In this document: piece by piece, positions 1-6,305 of the stretch
Numbering within the stretch: the stretch's first letter is position 1
How the letters are laid out: each line of letters starts with the position of its first letter
Assembly (NCBI GenBank): GCA_965365345.1
Contig: CBDUBH010000055.1
Span: forward strand, 1 to 22,644
Reading direction: 5' to 3'
Origin: CBDUBH01 sp965365345
GTDB taxonomy: Bacteria; Bacteroidota; Ignavibacteria; Ignavibacteriales; SURF-24
DNA length: 22,644 bases
Program-made: the position numbers and the translations under genes
Notes under the pieces: generated by a model
What the model was told of the DNA's origin: nothing
What the model saw: only the letters and a program-made list of their open reading frames with translations
The model's database searches: none

Positions 1-496
1 TATTTTGCCCGTACATTGAAACAACAACGAACATGATTATAAGCAGAATTATTGTTGCATCAAGTTTTTCTTTTTTTCCGGTTTCCAATCTTGGAACTCG
101 GACAATATATCTTCTGTAAAGCGCGGCTAAAACCGAAATAATTACAAGCAATCCGAAAAGATCTTGTGTAATTGTAATCAAAGCATAAAAAGGACCGGTA
201 AATTTCCAGTTAAAATCTGAATAAAATCCTTGAAATATTCCTTCAACAACAGCAAAAATAAAAAGTACAAATCCCCAAAAAATAAAAAAGTGAATTGGAC
301 CGGCAACCGGATCGCGAAGCAATTTTGATTGACCGAAAACTTTTACAAGAATATTTTTAATCCGTTCGGCGGGTCTGTCAAATCTGTTTTCGGGTTTACC
401 GAGTTTCAGATATTTTATTAATCTGTTTACACTGTAAGCAAAAAATGAGATTGCCGCCAAAAGAACAATTATAAAAATTAGGTTTTTCAATTCCAT
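1..496 (-). CDS. Membrane Fe-S oxidoreductase, EMO/HdrD-like, 5' part only (partial)
   Basis: Reading leftward from an ATG at 496-494, an open frame runs off the window edge after about 165 codons. The translation has four hydrophobic stretches, near residues 5-23, 59-80, 90-115 and 132-150. A loop before the second reads DPVAGPIHFFIFWGF, typical of the nitrate-reductase-gamma-like membrane domain at the N terminus of large (Fe-S)-binding oxidoreductases. In that family (ETF:menaquinone oxidoreductase, EMO, and HdrD-like proteins) a cytoplasmic ferredoxin/CCG part follows, which would lie outside the window. The role would be passing electrons from reduced EtfBA to menaquinone. EtfBA and an acyl-CoA dehydrogenase elsewhere in the window agree with this. 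A TTG directly upstream (499-497) is an alternative start, and no clear ribosome binding site is visible. The membrane fold is seen; the EMO assignment is inference because the catalytic half is missing. Confidence 0.75.
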   Translation of the reverse strand, partial: MELKNLIFIIVLLAAISFFAYSVNRLIKYLKLGKPENRFDRPAERIKNILVKVFGQSKLLRDPVAGPIHFFIFWGFVLFIFAVVEGIFQGFYSDFNWKFTGPFYALITITQDLFGLLVIISVLAALYRRYIVRVPRLETGKKEKLDATIILLIIMFVVVSMYGQN

Positions 497-871
497 CAAT
501 CTTGTTGCCGATATTAAAAATTCAAATTATAAGGTAAAATAAGCGCAAAGAATTAAAACAGCAATAGTTAAAATGAAAAAATCTTTGAAAAAATGCAGAT
601 TTTTCAATTTATTTTAATGATTTTGTAAAGATTTTAAGAATTTCATTAATTATTCCGTTTATTTTTCAAGTTGATTAAATGAATTTCCCGTTTTTGAAAT
701 TCATTTAATTTGAAGTAAAATCCGGTTGTTCGTTATGATTTTATTGAATTAAAAGATTAAAATTTTACTTTCAAAAAGTTATATCAGAATAAAAATGGAA
801 TTTGAATTGTAAAAATTTTTGTCCTATGGAAAATTTAATATTTACGAAAGAATAAATTTAAATTAAGATTT
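497..871. other. 375-bp AT-rich spacer with one strong hairpin
   Basis: This lies between the start of the EMO-like gene and the end of the hydrolase gene, both on the minus strand. Apart from a perfect 14-bp inverted repeat at 674-709 I see no coding potential, RNA gene or repeat. On the minus strand a TATAAT hexamer at 531-526 sits about 30 bases ahead of the EMO-like ATG and could be its -10 box, but in DNA this AT-rich that is weak evidence. Confidence 0.5.
674..709. repeat. Perfect 14-bp inverted repeat (hairpin, 8-nt loop)
   Basis: The left arm ATTAAATGAATTTC (674-687) and right arm GAAATTCATTTAAT (696-709) are exact reverse complements around the loop CCGTTTTT. It lies about 160 bases past the stop of the minus-strand hydrolase gene. 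Neither strand has a U-run right after the stem, so it is not a classical intrinsic terminator. It could be an RNA-stabilising 3' structure or a protein binding site. Confidence 0.6.
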
Positions 872-1702
872 TCATTTTAAATTTTGTTTGAAAAATTCTA
901 AAGTCTTTTCTAATACTTCATCAAATTTTTCATTGCTTCCTTCAAAAGGATGTTTAATATCAAAAGTGTGTCCGGTATTGGGAATTTTTAAAATTTCAGT
1001 TTTTTCTTTATCAGCCCATTCGAAAAGTTCATCGGCTTCTTTTACCGGAACTGCTAAATCCTGCTCACCGTGAATTATTAAAAGCGGCTTGTTAAAATTT
1101 TTGACAGCATTTTCTATATTTAAATTTCCGCTCGAGTTTTTTTCTATATCTTCCAATAACGAAACATTTAATTTCATAACTTGTTTTGTACGCTGATTCA
1201 CAACTTCAAAACTTCCCTTTTTTCGCCACTCTTCTTTTTGTCTTTTTGAATATCTATCCAATTTAGAAACTGATGCCCAAACCGCTGCGGATTTAACATT
1301 TTCATTATTGTAAGATGTTAAAAGAGTTATCGCTCCGCCGCGGCTATGTCCTATCATTCCGATTTTTGGATTTTCGACTTTCCCGAAAAATCCGTTTTTA
1401 TAATTTTCAATTAATTCTTGAAGTTCGGAAATTTCCAGTGAAAAAGTATTTTGCGCAAATTTTTCAACTTCAGTAAATTCAATTGGATTTTGGCCTATTC
1501 CGTTATGACTGAAATTAAAGGTTAAAACGAAAAATCCTTTTGAAGCAAAATATTCGCCAATAAACGGACCAAATCCCCAATTTTTAAATCCTTTAAATCC
1601 ATGAACGAAAATTATGCAAGGCGCATTAATATTTTCAATTCCGAATGCGGTAACATTCAGTAAATTATTTTTTGAAGTAGTAATTTGAAAATCTTTTTTC
1701 AT
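872..1702 (-). CDS. Alpha/beta hydrolase (dienelactone hydrolase/peptidase-like)
   Basis: A 276-residue serine hydrolase of the alpha/beta fold without a signal peptide, so probably cytoplasmic. The oxyanion-loop motif VHGFKG is at residues 33-38. The nucleophile elbow GHSRGG (118-123) places Ser120, the acid is probably Asp215 in HGEQDLAVP, and the base is His245 in NTGHTF, giving a complete Ser-Asp-His triad in the expected order. Length and motifs fit the broad group that includes S9-type peptidases, dienelactone hydrolases and acyl esterases; the substrate cannot be read from sequence. It stands alone, with spacers of 375 and 223 bases on either side, and faces away from the acyl-CoA dehydrogenase operon. 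The ATG at 1702-1700 gives the usual N terminus. Family assignment is firm, function open. Confidence 0.88.
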   Translation of the reverse strand: MKKDFQITTSKNNLLNVTAFGIENINAPCIIFVHGFKGFKNWGFGPFIGEYFASKGFFVLTFNFSHNGIGQNPIEFTEVEKFAQNTFSLEISELQELIENYKNGFFGKVENPKIGMIGHSRGGAITLLTSYNNENVKSAAVWASVSKLDRYSKRQKEEWRKKGSFEVVNQRTKQVMKLNVSLLEDIEKNSSGNLNIENAVKNFNKPLLIIHGEQDLAVPVKEADELFEWADKEKTEILKIPNTGHTFDIKHPFEGSNEKFDEVLEKTLEFFKQNLK

Positions 1703-1874
1703 AATTATTTATTTTAATTTTTTGAATAAAAATCTTTGTAAATAATTTAAATCTTCCAAAAATTAAATTTTCTAAATGATCCTTTAAATCAATAATAGTT
1801 AAAAATTCATTTTTTGAAAAATCATTTTCGGAAATTCAAAAATTAAAAAAATCATTTATTATTTTTTTCATAAG

Positions 1875-1901
1875 TATTAAAAATATTAGTATTTTTTAAT
1901 A
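1875..1901. promoter_or_regulatory. Imperfect A/T palindrome upstream of the acyl-CoA dehydrogenase operon
   Basis: TATTAAAAATA (1875-1885) and TATTTTTTAATA (1890-1901) form an inverted repeat around TTAG with one extra base in the right arm. It lies 24-51 bases ahead of the ATG at 1926, where a promoter or operator would be expected. The composition is pure A/T apart from the centre, so chance cannot be excluded. Confidence 0.25.
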
Positions 1902-1925
1902 TAGCAATTCAAACTAAGGATGTAA

Positions 1926-3071
1926 ATGAATTTTGAGTTTTCTGAAGATCATAAAGTTTTACGTGATTTTGTTCGTGAATTTGTAAATAAAGAAATTAGA
2001 CCTTTGGCGGCAAAAATTGATACCGATGAATTTATCCCTAAGGAATTGATTAGAAAATTAGGTGATGCGGGATTGCTGGGAACGGCTTTTCCTGAAGAAT
2101 ATGGCGGCGGCGGATTCGGTGAAATCGGATTTTGTATTGCGCAGGAAGAAGTTACACGCGCTTGCGGATCAACGGCAACTTTGATCGGTGCGCATCAATC
2201 AATCGGGACAAATTCAATTTATCTTGGCGGCTCTGAAGAATTAAAAAGAAAATATCTTCCTGTTTTAACTTCCGGCGAAAAAATTGCATCGTTTGCATTA
2301 ACTGAACCTGAAGCCGGTTCTGATGCTTTTAATATTAAAACCACAGCAAAATTGCATGGCGATAAATATATTTTAAACGGTTCCAAAATCTGGATCACAA
2401 ATGCTGCAATTGCCGGAATTTTTTCAGTTTTTGCTAGAACTGAAAAAGGTATTTCGGGATTTGTGGTTGAAGCAGATTCTCCGGGAATTTTCATTGGTGC
2501 AAATGAAAAGAAATTAGGAATCCGCGGAAGCGTTACAAATACTGTTACTTTTGAAAATGTGGAAATTTCTAAAGAAAATTTGATCGGTGTTGATGGTCGC
2601 GGATTTTTAATTGCGATGGCTGCCCTTGATACAGGAAGATTAGGAATCGGTGCATCTTGTGTCGGCGCTGCAAAAGAAATGCTGGAGTTTTCAACAAAAT
2701 TTGCAAATACAAGAAAACAATTTGATAAACCGATTTCTCAATTTCAGGCAGTGCAATTAATGCTTGCTGAAATGAGCACAAAAATTTACGCAATGGAATC
2801 TATGCTTTACAGGGCGGCTTATAATTATGAACAGAAAAAAGATATTTCGCACGAAGCCGCTATCGTAAAATTATTCTGTTCAGAAACAGTTTCCGAAATT
2901 GCTGATACAGCATTGCAGATTCACGGCGGAATGGGATTTTCGCGCGAACTCCCTATTGAAAGATTTTACCGCGATGCGCGCGTTTTAAAGATATTTGAAG
3001 GAACTAATGAGATACAAAAATTGATTATAAGTAAAAGAACGATTAAAAATAATGGGATTTGGAAATTGTGA
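1926..3071 (+). CDS. Acyl-CoA dehydrogenase
   Basis: A 381-residue FAD-dependent acyl-CoA dehydrogenase, the family's normal length. It oxidises an acyl-CoA to the trans-2-enoyl-CoA and hands electrons to ETF. Visible signatures are the FAD/substrate loop FALTEPEAGSD (123-133), the GxRGS motif (199-202), DTGRLGIGA (235-243) and the C-terminal QIHGGMGFSRELPIERFYRD (331-350). The latter is followed by FEGTNE, in which Glu358 occupies the position of the catalytic base of the short/medium-chain and butyryl-CoA enzymes. Chain-length preference cannot be told. The ribosome binding site AAGGA (1916-1920) lies five bases ahead of the ATG. It is the first gene of a four-gene operon; its stop codon overlaps the GTG start of the HisA-like gene. 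EtfBA at 20210-21936 is the likely electron acceptor. Confidence 0.95.
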   Translation: MNFEFSEDHKVLRDFVREFVNKEIRPLAAKIDTDEFIPKELIRKLGDAGLLGTAFPEEYGGGGFGEIGFCIAQEEVTRACGSTATLIGAHQSIGTNSIYLGGSEELKRKYLPVLTSGEKIASFALTEPEAGSDAFNIKTTAKLHGDKYILNGSKIWITNAAIAGIFSVFARTEKGISGFVVEADSPGIFIGANEKKLGIRGSVTNTVTFENVEISKENLIGVDGRGFLIAMAALDTGRLGIGASCVGAAKEMLEFSTKFANTRKQFDKPISQFQAVQLMLAEMSTKIYAMESMLYRAAYNYEQKKDISHEAAIVKLFCSETVSEIADTALQIHGGMGFSRELPIERFYRDARVLKIFEGTNEIQKLIISKRTIKNNGIWKL

Positions 3072-3823
3072 ATTCGAGATTATTGGTAATTCCTTCAATT
3101 GATATAAAAGATGGAAAAACAGTTAGAGTTGTTCAGGGAATTCCTGAATTGGCTTGTAATGAATATTGTTCCGATCCGGTGGAAATGGCAATGCTATGGC
3201 GTGCCGAAAATGCAAAATGCATTCATGTCGTTGATTTCAATTCAACCACTGGAGATGGAAATTCAAACTGGAAAACCATTGAAAAAATGTGTACTTCTGT
3301 TGTAATACCAATTCAGGTAGGCGGCGGAATTAAATCTTTGGATGACGCAAAACGAATTTTTGATGCCGGTGTTTACAGAATTGTAATCGGAAGTATGTTT
3401 TATCAAGATCCAATCGAAGCCGGAAAAATTATTTCACAATTCGGAACAAACAGAGTTGTAGCCGCAATTGATTCAATTGATAACAAAGTTGTAATTAAAG
3501 GAAGAAAACTTTTTACGGAATTAACTCCTGAAAAGGCAGCTTTAATGCTAAATGAATTTGGCGTTGAAAGATTTATTGTAACGGATGTAAGAACAAACGG
3601 AATGATGTTTGGTCCGAATATTGACCTTTCAATAAAAATTGCCGAAGTTACAAAAAAGAAAGTAACTCTTTCAGGCGGCGTAAAGGATAAAGATGATCTT
3701 TTTGCTATTCAGGATCATTTAAAAAATGGAATTGATTCGGTAATTGTCGGTCGTGCTCTTTACGAAAACAGATTTCCTTGCCAACGATTGTGGCGCATTG
3801 CAGAAATCGGAATTTTTAACTGA
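3068..3823 (+). CDS. hisA: HisA-like phosphoribosyl-ProFAR isomerase (TIM barrel)
   Basis: A 251-residue (beta/alpha)8 protein of the HisA/HisF family, closer to HisA. With the GTG at 3068, the first catalytic Asp is D12 in IPSIDIKDG and the second is D135 in AAIDS. The phosphate-binding loops are QVGGGI (83-88) and LSGG (201-204), followed by IVGRALYE, and TDVRTNG (172-178) matches the conserved threonine region. HisA performs the Amadori rearrangement in histidine synthesis. Residues needed for the chemistry are present, but no other his gene lies in the window. I chose GTG 3068 because its GTGA overlaps the stop of the preceding gene, a classic translational-coupling arrangement. A TTG at 3059 would add three residues not typical of the family. 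The next gene starts nine bases after the stop. The tryptophan usual after the FKG motif is Arg here (IKGRK). True HisA or a paralogue with another substrate remains open. Confidence 0.85.
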   Translation: MNSRLLVIPSIDIKDGKTVRVVQGIPELACNEYCSDPVEMAMLWRAENAKCIHVVDFNSTTGDGNSNWKTIEKMCTSVVIPIQVGGGIKSLDDAKRIFDAGVYRIVIGSMFYQDPIEAGKIISQFGTNRVVAAIDSIDNKVVIKGRKLFTELTPEKAALMLNEFGVERFIVTDVRTNGMMFGPNIDLSIKIAEVTKKKVTLSGGVKDKDDLFAIQDHLKNGIDSVIVGRALYENRFPCQRLWRIAEIGIFN

Positions 3824-3832
3824 TAAATAAAT

Positions 3833-4384
3833 ATGAAAAATAATTCTTCGTCAAACAAAATCGTTCAAAGCGGATTTTGGACAAATCTATTCAGATCAAA
3901 TTCTGATATTTCCGAAACGGAAGTTTTACTTCATTCAATTCCGTTATTTAAAGATTTTACACAAAAAGAACTGAACGGAATTCTTTCGCTGGTTCACACG
4001 AGAAATTACGCAAATGATGAGCATATTTTTTTTGAAGGTGATCCCGGAATTGGAATGTACATCGTTCTGGAAGGCGAAGTTTTAATTAAGCGATCTTTAT
4101 ATAAAGATATAAATCTCGCGCTGTTGACAAAAGGCGATTTTTTTGGTGAACTTGCGCTTCTTGATGATGAAAAAAGATCAGCTTCGGCAATTGCAAAAAG
4201 AGATTCCAAAATTGCAGTTATATTTAAGCCCGATCTTGATGAATTTATTGATCGTTTTCCGAAGCGAGGCGCGCAAATTCTTAAAGGCATCAATCAAATT
4301 TTGGTTACGAGATTACGAAAATTGAATCAGGATTTTATTTCGCTTTATATAAAAAATTTAAATGCGGAGGTTCAAAATGAATAG
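3833..4384 (+). CDS. Stand-alone cyclic-nucleotide-binding domain protein (CRP fold, no HTH)
   Basis: A 183-residue protein with one cyclic-nucleotide-binding domain at about residues 34-140. The phosphate-binding cassette reads FGELALLDDEKRSASA (104-119), with Glu106 and Arg115 in the positions that hold the ribose and cyclic phosphate of cAMP or cGMP. The part after it (about 141-183) is a helical tail of some 40 residues. It has no helix-turn-helix DNA-binding domain and no kinase, channel or acyltransferase domain, so it is probably a sensor subunit acting on a partner protein, not a transcription factor. It sits between the HisA-like gene (9-base gap) and a Usp gene (8-base overlap), so it is co-transcribed and probably translationally coupled to Usp. 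The domain is firm; ligand and target are unknown. Confidence 0.88.
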   Translation: MKNNSSSNKIVQSGFWTNLFRSNSDISETEVLLHSIPLFKDFTQKELNGILSLVHTRNYANDEHIFFEGDPGIGMYIVLEGEVLIKRSLYKDINLALLTKGDFFGELALLDDEKRSASAIAKRDSKIAVIFKPDLDEFIDRFPKRGAQILKGINQILVTRLRKLNQDFISLYIKNLNAEVQNE

Positions 4385-4856
4385 CTCGATTCAAAAAATC
4401 CTCGTGCCGGTTGATTTTTCCGATTACTCAAAAAACGCGCTTAAATACGCAGTAAATTTTGCTTCACAATTCAACGCAAAAATTTATTTGATTTATGTTG
4501 TTGAACCGGTAGTTTATCCTGCCGATTTCAGCATGGGACAAATTGCGCTTCCCGAAATTGATATGAACATTAACTCCCGCGCAAAGGAAGAACTTGAAAC
4601 TTTAGCAAAGAACGAAATCGGAAGCGAACTCGAAAAAGAAATTATTATCCGAACAGGAAAACCTTTTGTTGAAATTATTGATGTTGCTTCTGAAATTGAT
4701 GTTGATCTTATAATAATTGCAACTCACGGACACACCGGAGTTGAACATTTGCTTTTCGGTAGCACTGCTGAAAAAGTTGTAAGAAAAGCTCCCTGTCCGG
4801 TTTTAACATTGCGCGAGCCGATAAAAGGATTCAGATTTAAAGCAGTAAACGAATAA
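4377..4856 (+). CDS. Universal stress protein (UspA family)
   Basis: A 159-residue single-domain Usp. The N-terminal strand ends in ILVPVDFS with Asp13, the usual adenine-contacting residue. The ATP-binding motif near the C terminus reads ATHG followed after nine residues by GS (115-129), i.e. the G-2x-G-9x-G-S pattern with Ala for the first Gly; ATP binding is therefore plausible. The start at 4377 is preferred because CGGAGG (4365-4370) lies six bases ahead. An in-frame ATG at 4362 would put that site inside the gene. The last eight bases of the preceding gene overlap this one (ATGAATAG). Last gene of the acyl-CoA dehydrogenase operon. Usp proteins bind nucleotides and act in starvation or stress responses; the partner here is unknown. 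Confidence 0.92.
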   Translation: MNSSIQKILVPVDFSDYSKNALKYAVNFASQFNAKIYLIYVVEPVVYPADFSMGQIALPEIDMNINSRAKEELETLAKNEIGSELEKEIIIRTGKPFVEIIDVASEIDVDLIIIATHGHTGVEHLLFGSTAEKVVRKAPCPVLTLREPIKGFRFKAVNE

Positions 4857-5305
4857 TATTCTTGTTTGATGAAAATCAAATTCTTACGAATTTAAAATAA
4901 TTTTTATTTATAATTTCAAACACAGTATTTAAATTATTTTAATTGTAATAAATCATTTTAAAAATCTGAAATTATCGCAAATATTTTTTGTCAGTGATGA
5001 AGTGTGATAAATATTTATTTAGCTTTCCACACATTTTTATCGTTCCATAATTTCAAAAATTATAAAATAAGTTTAGAAATTTGTTTCAGTTAAATTTAAA
5101 TAAGCTTTTTAATGGCAATTAATTTCTTAAATGAATTTTAGATGTCATTTATTTATCAATCAAATAAACTTCGTAACATATTTTCATTTTTCCTTTTCTT
5201 TTCGATATTTAAATTTTCAATAAATACACATCTGATTTTTATTCACTCAATTTTTTGTATTATTCTACTTTTAATTTTATCTTTGCCAATAAAATTATTT
5301 GATTT
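4857..5305. other. 449-bp AT-rich spacer holding the nucleoside-salvage promoter
   Basis: This spacer follows the Usp operon and precedes cdd. Near its left end TTTGAT-GAAA-ATCAAA (4865-4880) forms a small hairpin with a GAAA loop, but the bases after it are not a strong U-run, so terminator function is doubtful. A second small A/T hairpin is at 5047-5063. At the right end lies a good Bacteroidota-type promoter (5254-5285). I see no convincing gene or RNA in between. Confidence 0.5.
5254..5285 (+). promoter_or_regulatory. Candidate promoter of the cdd operon (TTTG-N20-TATCTTTG)
   Basis: TTTG at 5254-5257, then exactly 20 bases, then TATCTTTG at 5278-5285. This matches the Bacteroidota primary-sigma consensus TTTG / TAnnTTTG with a spacer inside the usual range. 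Transcription would begin around 5290-5293, leaving a leader of roughly 13-16 bases before the cdd ATG at 5306. That fits the absence of a Shine-Dalgarno site. Confidence 0.45.
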
Positions 5306-5698
5306 ATGGAATATAAAGAACTCGCGCAAAAATCAATTGAAGCAAAAAATATTTCGTTGCCAACCTATTCAAAATTCCATGTTGGCGCGGCTTTGCTCAC
5401 CGAAGATGGAAAAGTTTACCTTGGCGGAAACATTGAAACTTCTTCTTACAGTTTAACAATCTGTGCCGAAAGAACCGCAGTTTTCAAAGCTATTTCTGAA
5501 GGCGAAAGAAATTTCAAAGCAATTGCAATTTCAAGCGATGATCCTGGATTTTGTCCGCCGTGCGGTTCATGCAGACAAGTAATGTGGGATTTATGCGGCG
5601 ATATTGATGTCATAATGATAAATCACAATAACGAATTAAATACAAAAAAATTAAGTCAACTTTTACCCTTTCCTTTCGGGGATGAAAATCTGAAGTAA
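5306..5698 (+). CDS. cdd: Cytidine deaminase
   Basis: A 130-residue homotetrameric-type cytidine deaminase, which hydrolyses cytidine and deoxycytidine to uridine and deoxyuridine. The zinc site is complete: CAERTA gives the zinc ligand Cys53 and proton-shuttle Glu55, and PPCGSCRQ gives Cys86 and Cys89. GGNIET (40-45) supplies the ribose-binding Asn42 and Glu44, and the end LLPFPFGDENL (119-129) is characteristic of the family. First gene of a four-gene salvage operon; tdk begins six bases after its stop. The ATG at 5306 gives the standard N terminus; no Shine-Dalgarno is visible. A longer frame beginning at 5142 overlaps it in another frame and is not considered a gene. Confidence 0.96.
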   Translation: MEYKELAQKSIEAKNISLPTYSKFHVGAALLTEDGKVYLGGNIETSSYSLTICAERTAVFKAISEGERNFKAIAISSDDPGFCPPCGSCRQVMWDLCGDIDVIMINHNNELNTKKLSQLLPFPFGDENLK

Positions 5699-5704
5699 AA
5701 AATT

Positions 5705-6277
5705 ATGATGGAATTTGCACCTCACGCAATGCCGAAAGATACCGGCTGGATTGAAGTAATTGCAGGCTGTATGTTCAGCGGCAAAACCGAAGAATTGATC
5801 AGAAGATTAAAACGCGCAATTATTGCAAAGCAAAAAGTTCTGATCTTCAAACCAAAGATTGATACAAGATATTCTTCAACAAGCATTGTTTCGCATAATG
5901 AACAAATGCTTCCTTCAATTTTAATAACCGATGCCCAAGAAATTCTGGAACTCGCAAAAGATGCGCAAGTTGTTGGAATTGATGAAGCGCAGTTTTTCTC
6001 ACCAAATATTATTGATGTTTGTAATAAATTAGCCGATAGCGGAAAACGCGTTATTGTTGCCGGTTTGGATCTGGATTATAAAGGAATTCCTTTTGATCCG
6101 ATGCCGCAACTTTTGGCAATTGCAGAATATATTTCAAAAACATTGGCAATTTGCGTTGAATGCGGAAATCCAGCTGATAGAACTCAGCGTAAAATTCATT
6201 CAGCCGAAAGAGTTGTTGTAGGCGCATCTGATTCTTACGAAGCGCGCTGCAGAAGATGTCACTATATTCCCGAATAA
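5705..6277 (+). CDS. tdk: Thymidine kinase (type II, TK1-like)
   Basis: A 190-residue thymidine kinase that uses ATP to make dTMP or dUMP from the deoxynucleoside. The P-loop GCMFSGKT is at residues 21-28, and the catalytic segment GIDEAQFF (91-98) contains Glu94. The C4 zinc-binding lasso is formed by Cys150 and Cys153 (CVEC) and Cys182 and Cys185 (CRRC). The segment SYEARCRRCHY carries the usual backbone contacts to the base. Two consecutive ATGs (5705, 5708) are possible starts. It lies six bases behind cdd, whose deoxyuridine product it could phosphorylate, and 28 bases ahead of the nucleoside permease gene, so transport and phosphorylation are co-expressed. Confidence 0.96.
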   Translation: MMEFAPHAMPKDTGWIEVIAGCMFSGKTEELIRRLKRAIIAKQKVLIFKPKIDTRYSSTSIVSHNEQMLPSILITDAQEILELAKDAQVVGIDEAQFFSPNIIDVCNKLADSGKRVIVAGLDLDYKGIPFDPMPQLLAIAEYISKTLAICVECGNPADRTQRKIHSAERVVVGASDSYEARCRRCHYIPE

Positions 6278-6305
6278 TTTTTTTTAATAAATAAAAAGTA
6301 AAAAT

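Noticed and set aside
2219..2793. Minus-strand frames inside the acyl-CoA dehydrogenase gene, and similar antisense frames inside bipA, pepD and the acyl-CoA synthetase gene
   Set aside because: They lie wholly inside well-conserved genes on the other strand and show no recognisable domains.
3059..3067. TTG start for the HisA-like gene
   Set aside because: The GTG at 3068 overlaps the preceding stop (GTGA) and gives a more typical N terminus; the TTG would add only three residues.
4362..4376. Upstream ATG for the Usp gene
   Set aside because: The Shine-Dalgarno CGGAGG would lie inside the coding region; it serves the ATG at 4377.
4865..4880. GAAA-loop hairpin after the Usp gene as a terminator
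   Set aside because: The stem is only six pairs and mostly A-T, and no U-run follows it; mentioned only as part of the spacer.
5022..5033. DnaA-box-like TTTCCACA motif
   Set aside because: Single imperfect copy, two mismatches from TTATCCACA, with no cluster or origin genes nearby.
5142..5456. 104-codon frame with a hydrophobic N-terminal part overlapping cdd
   Set aside because: It covers the cdd promoter, has no ribosome binding site, and its second half is cdd read in another frame. The hydrophobicity comes from T-rich spacer DNA.
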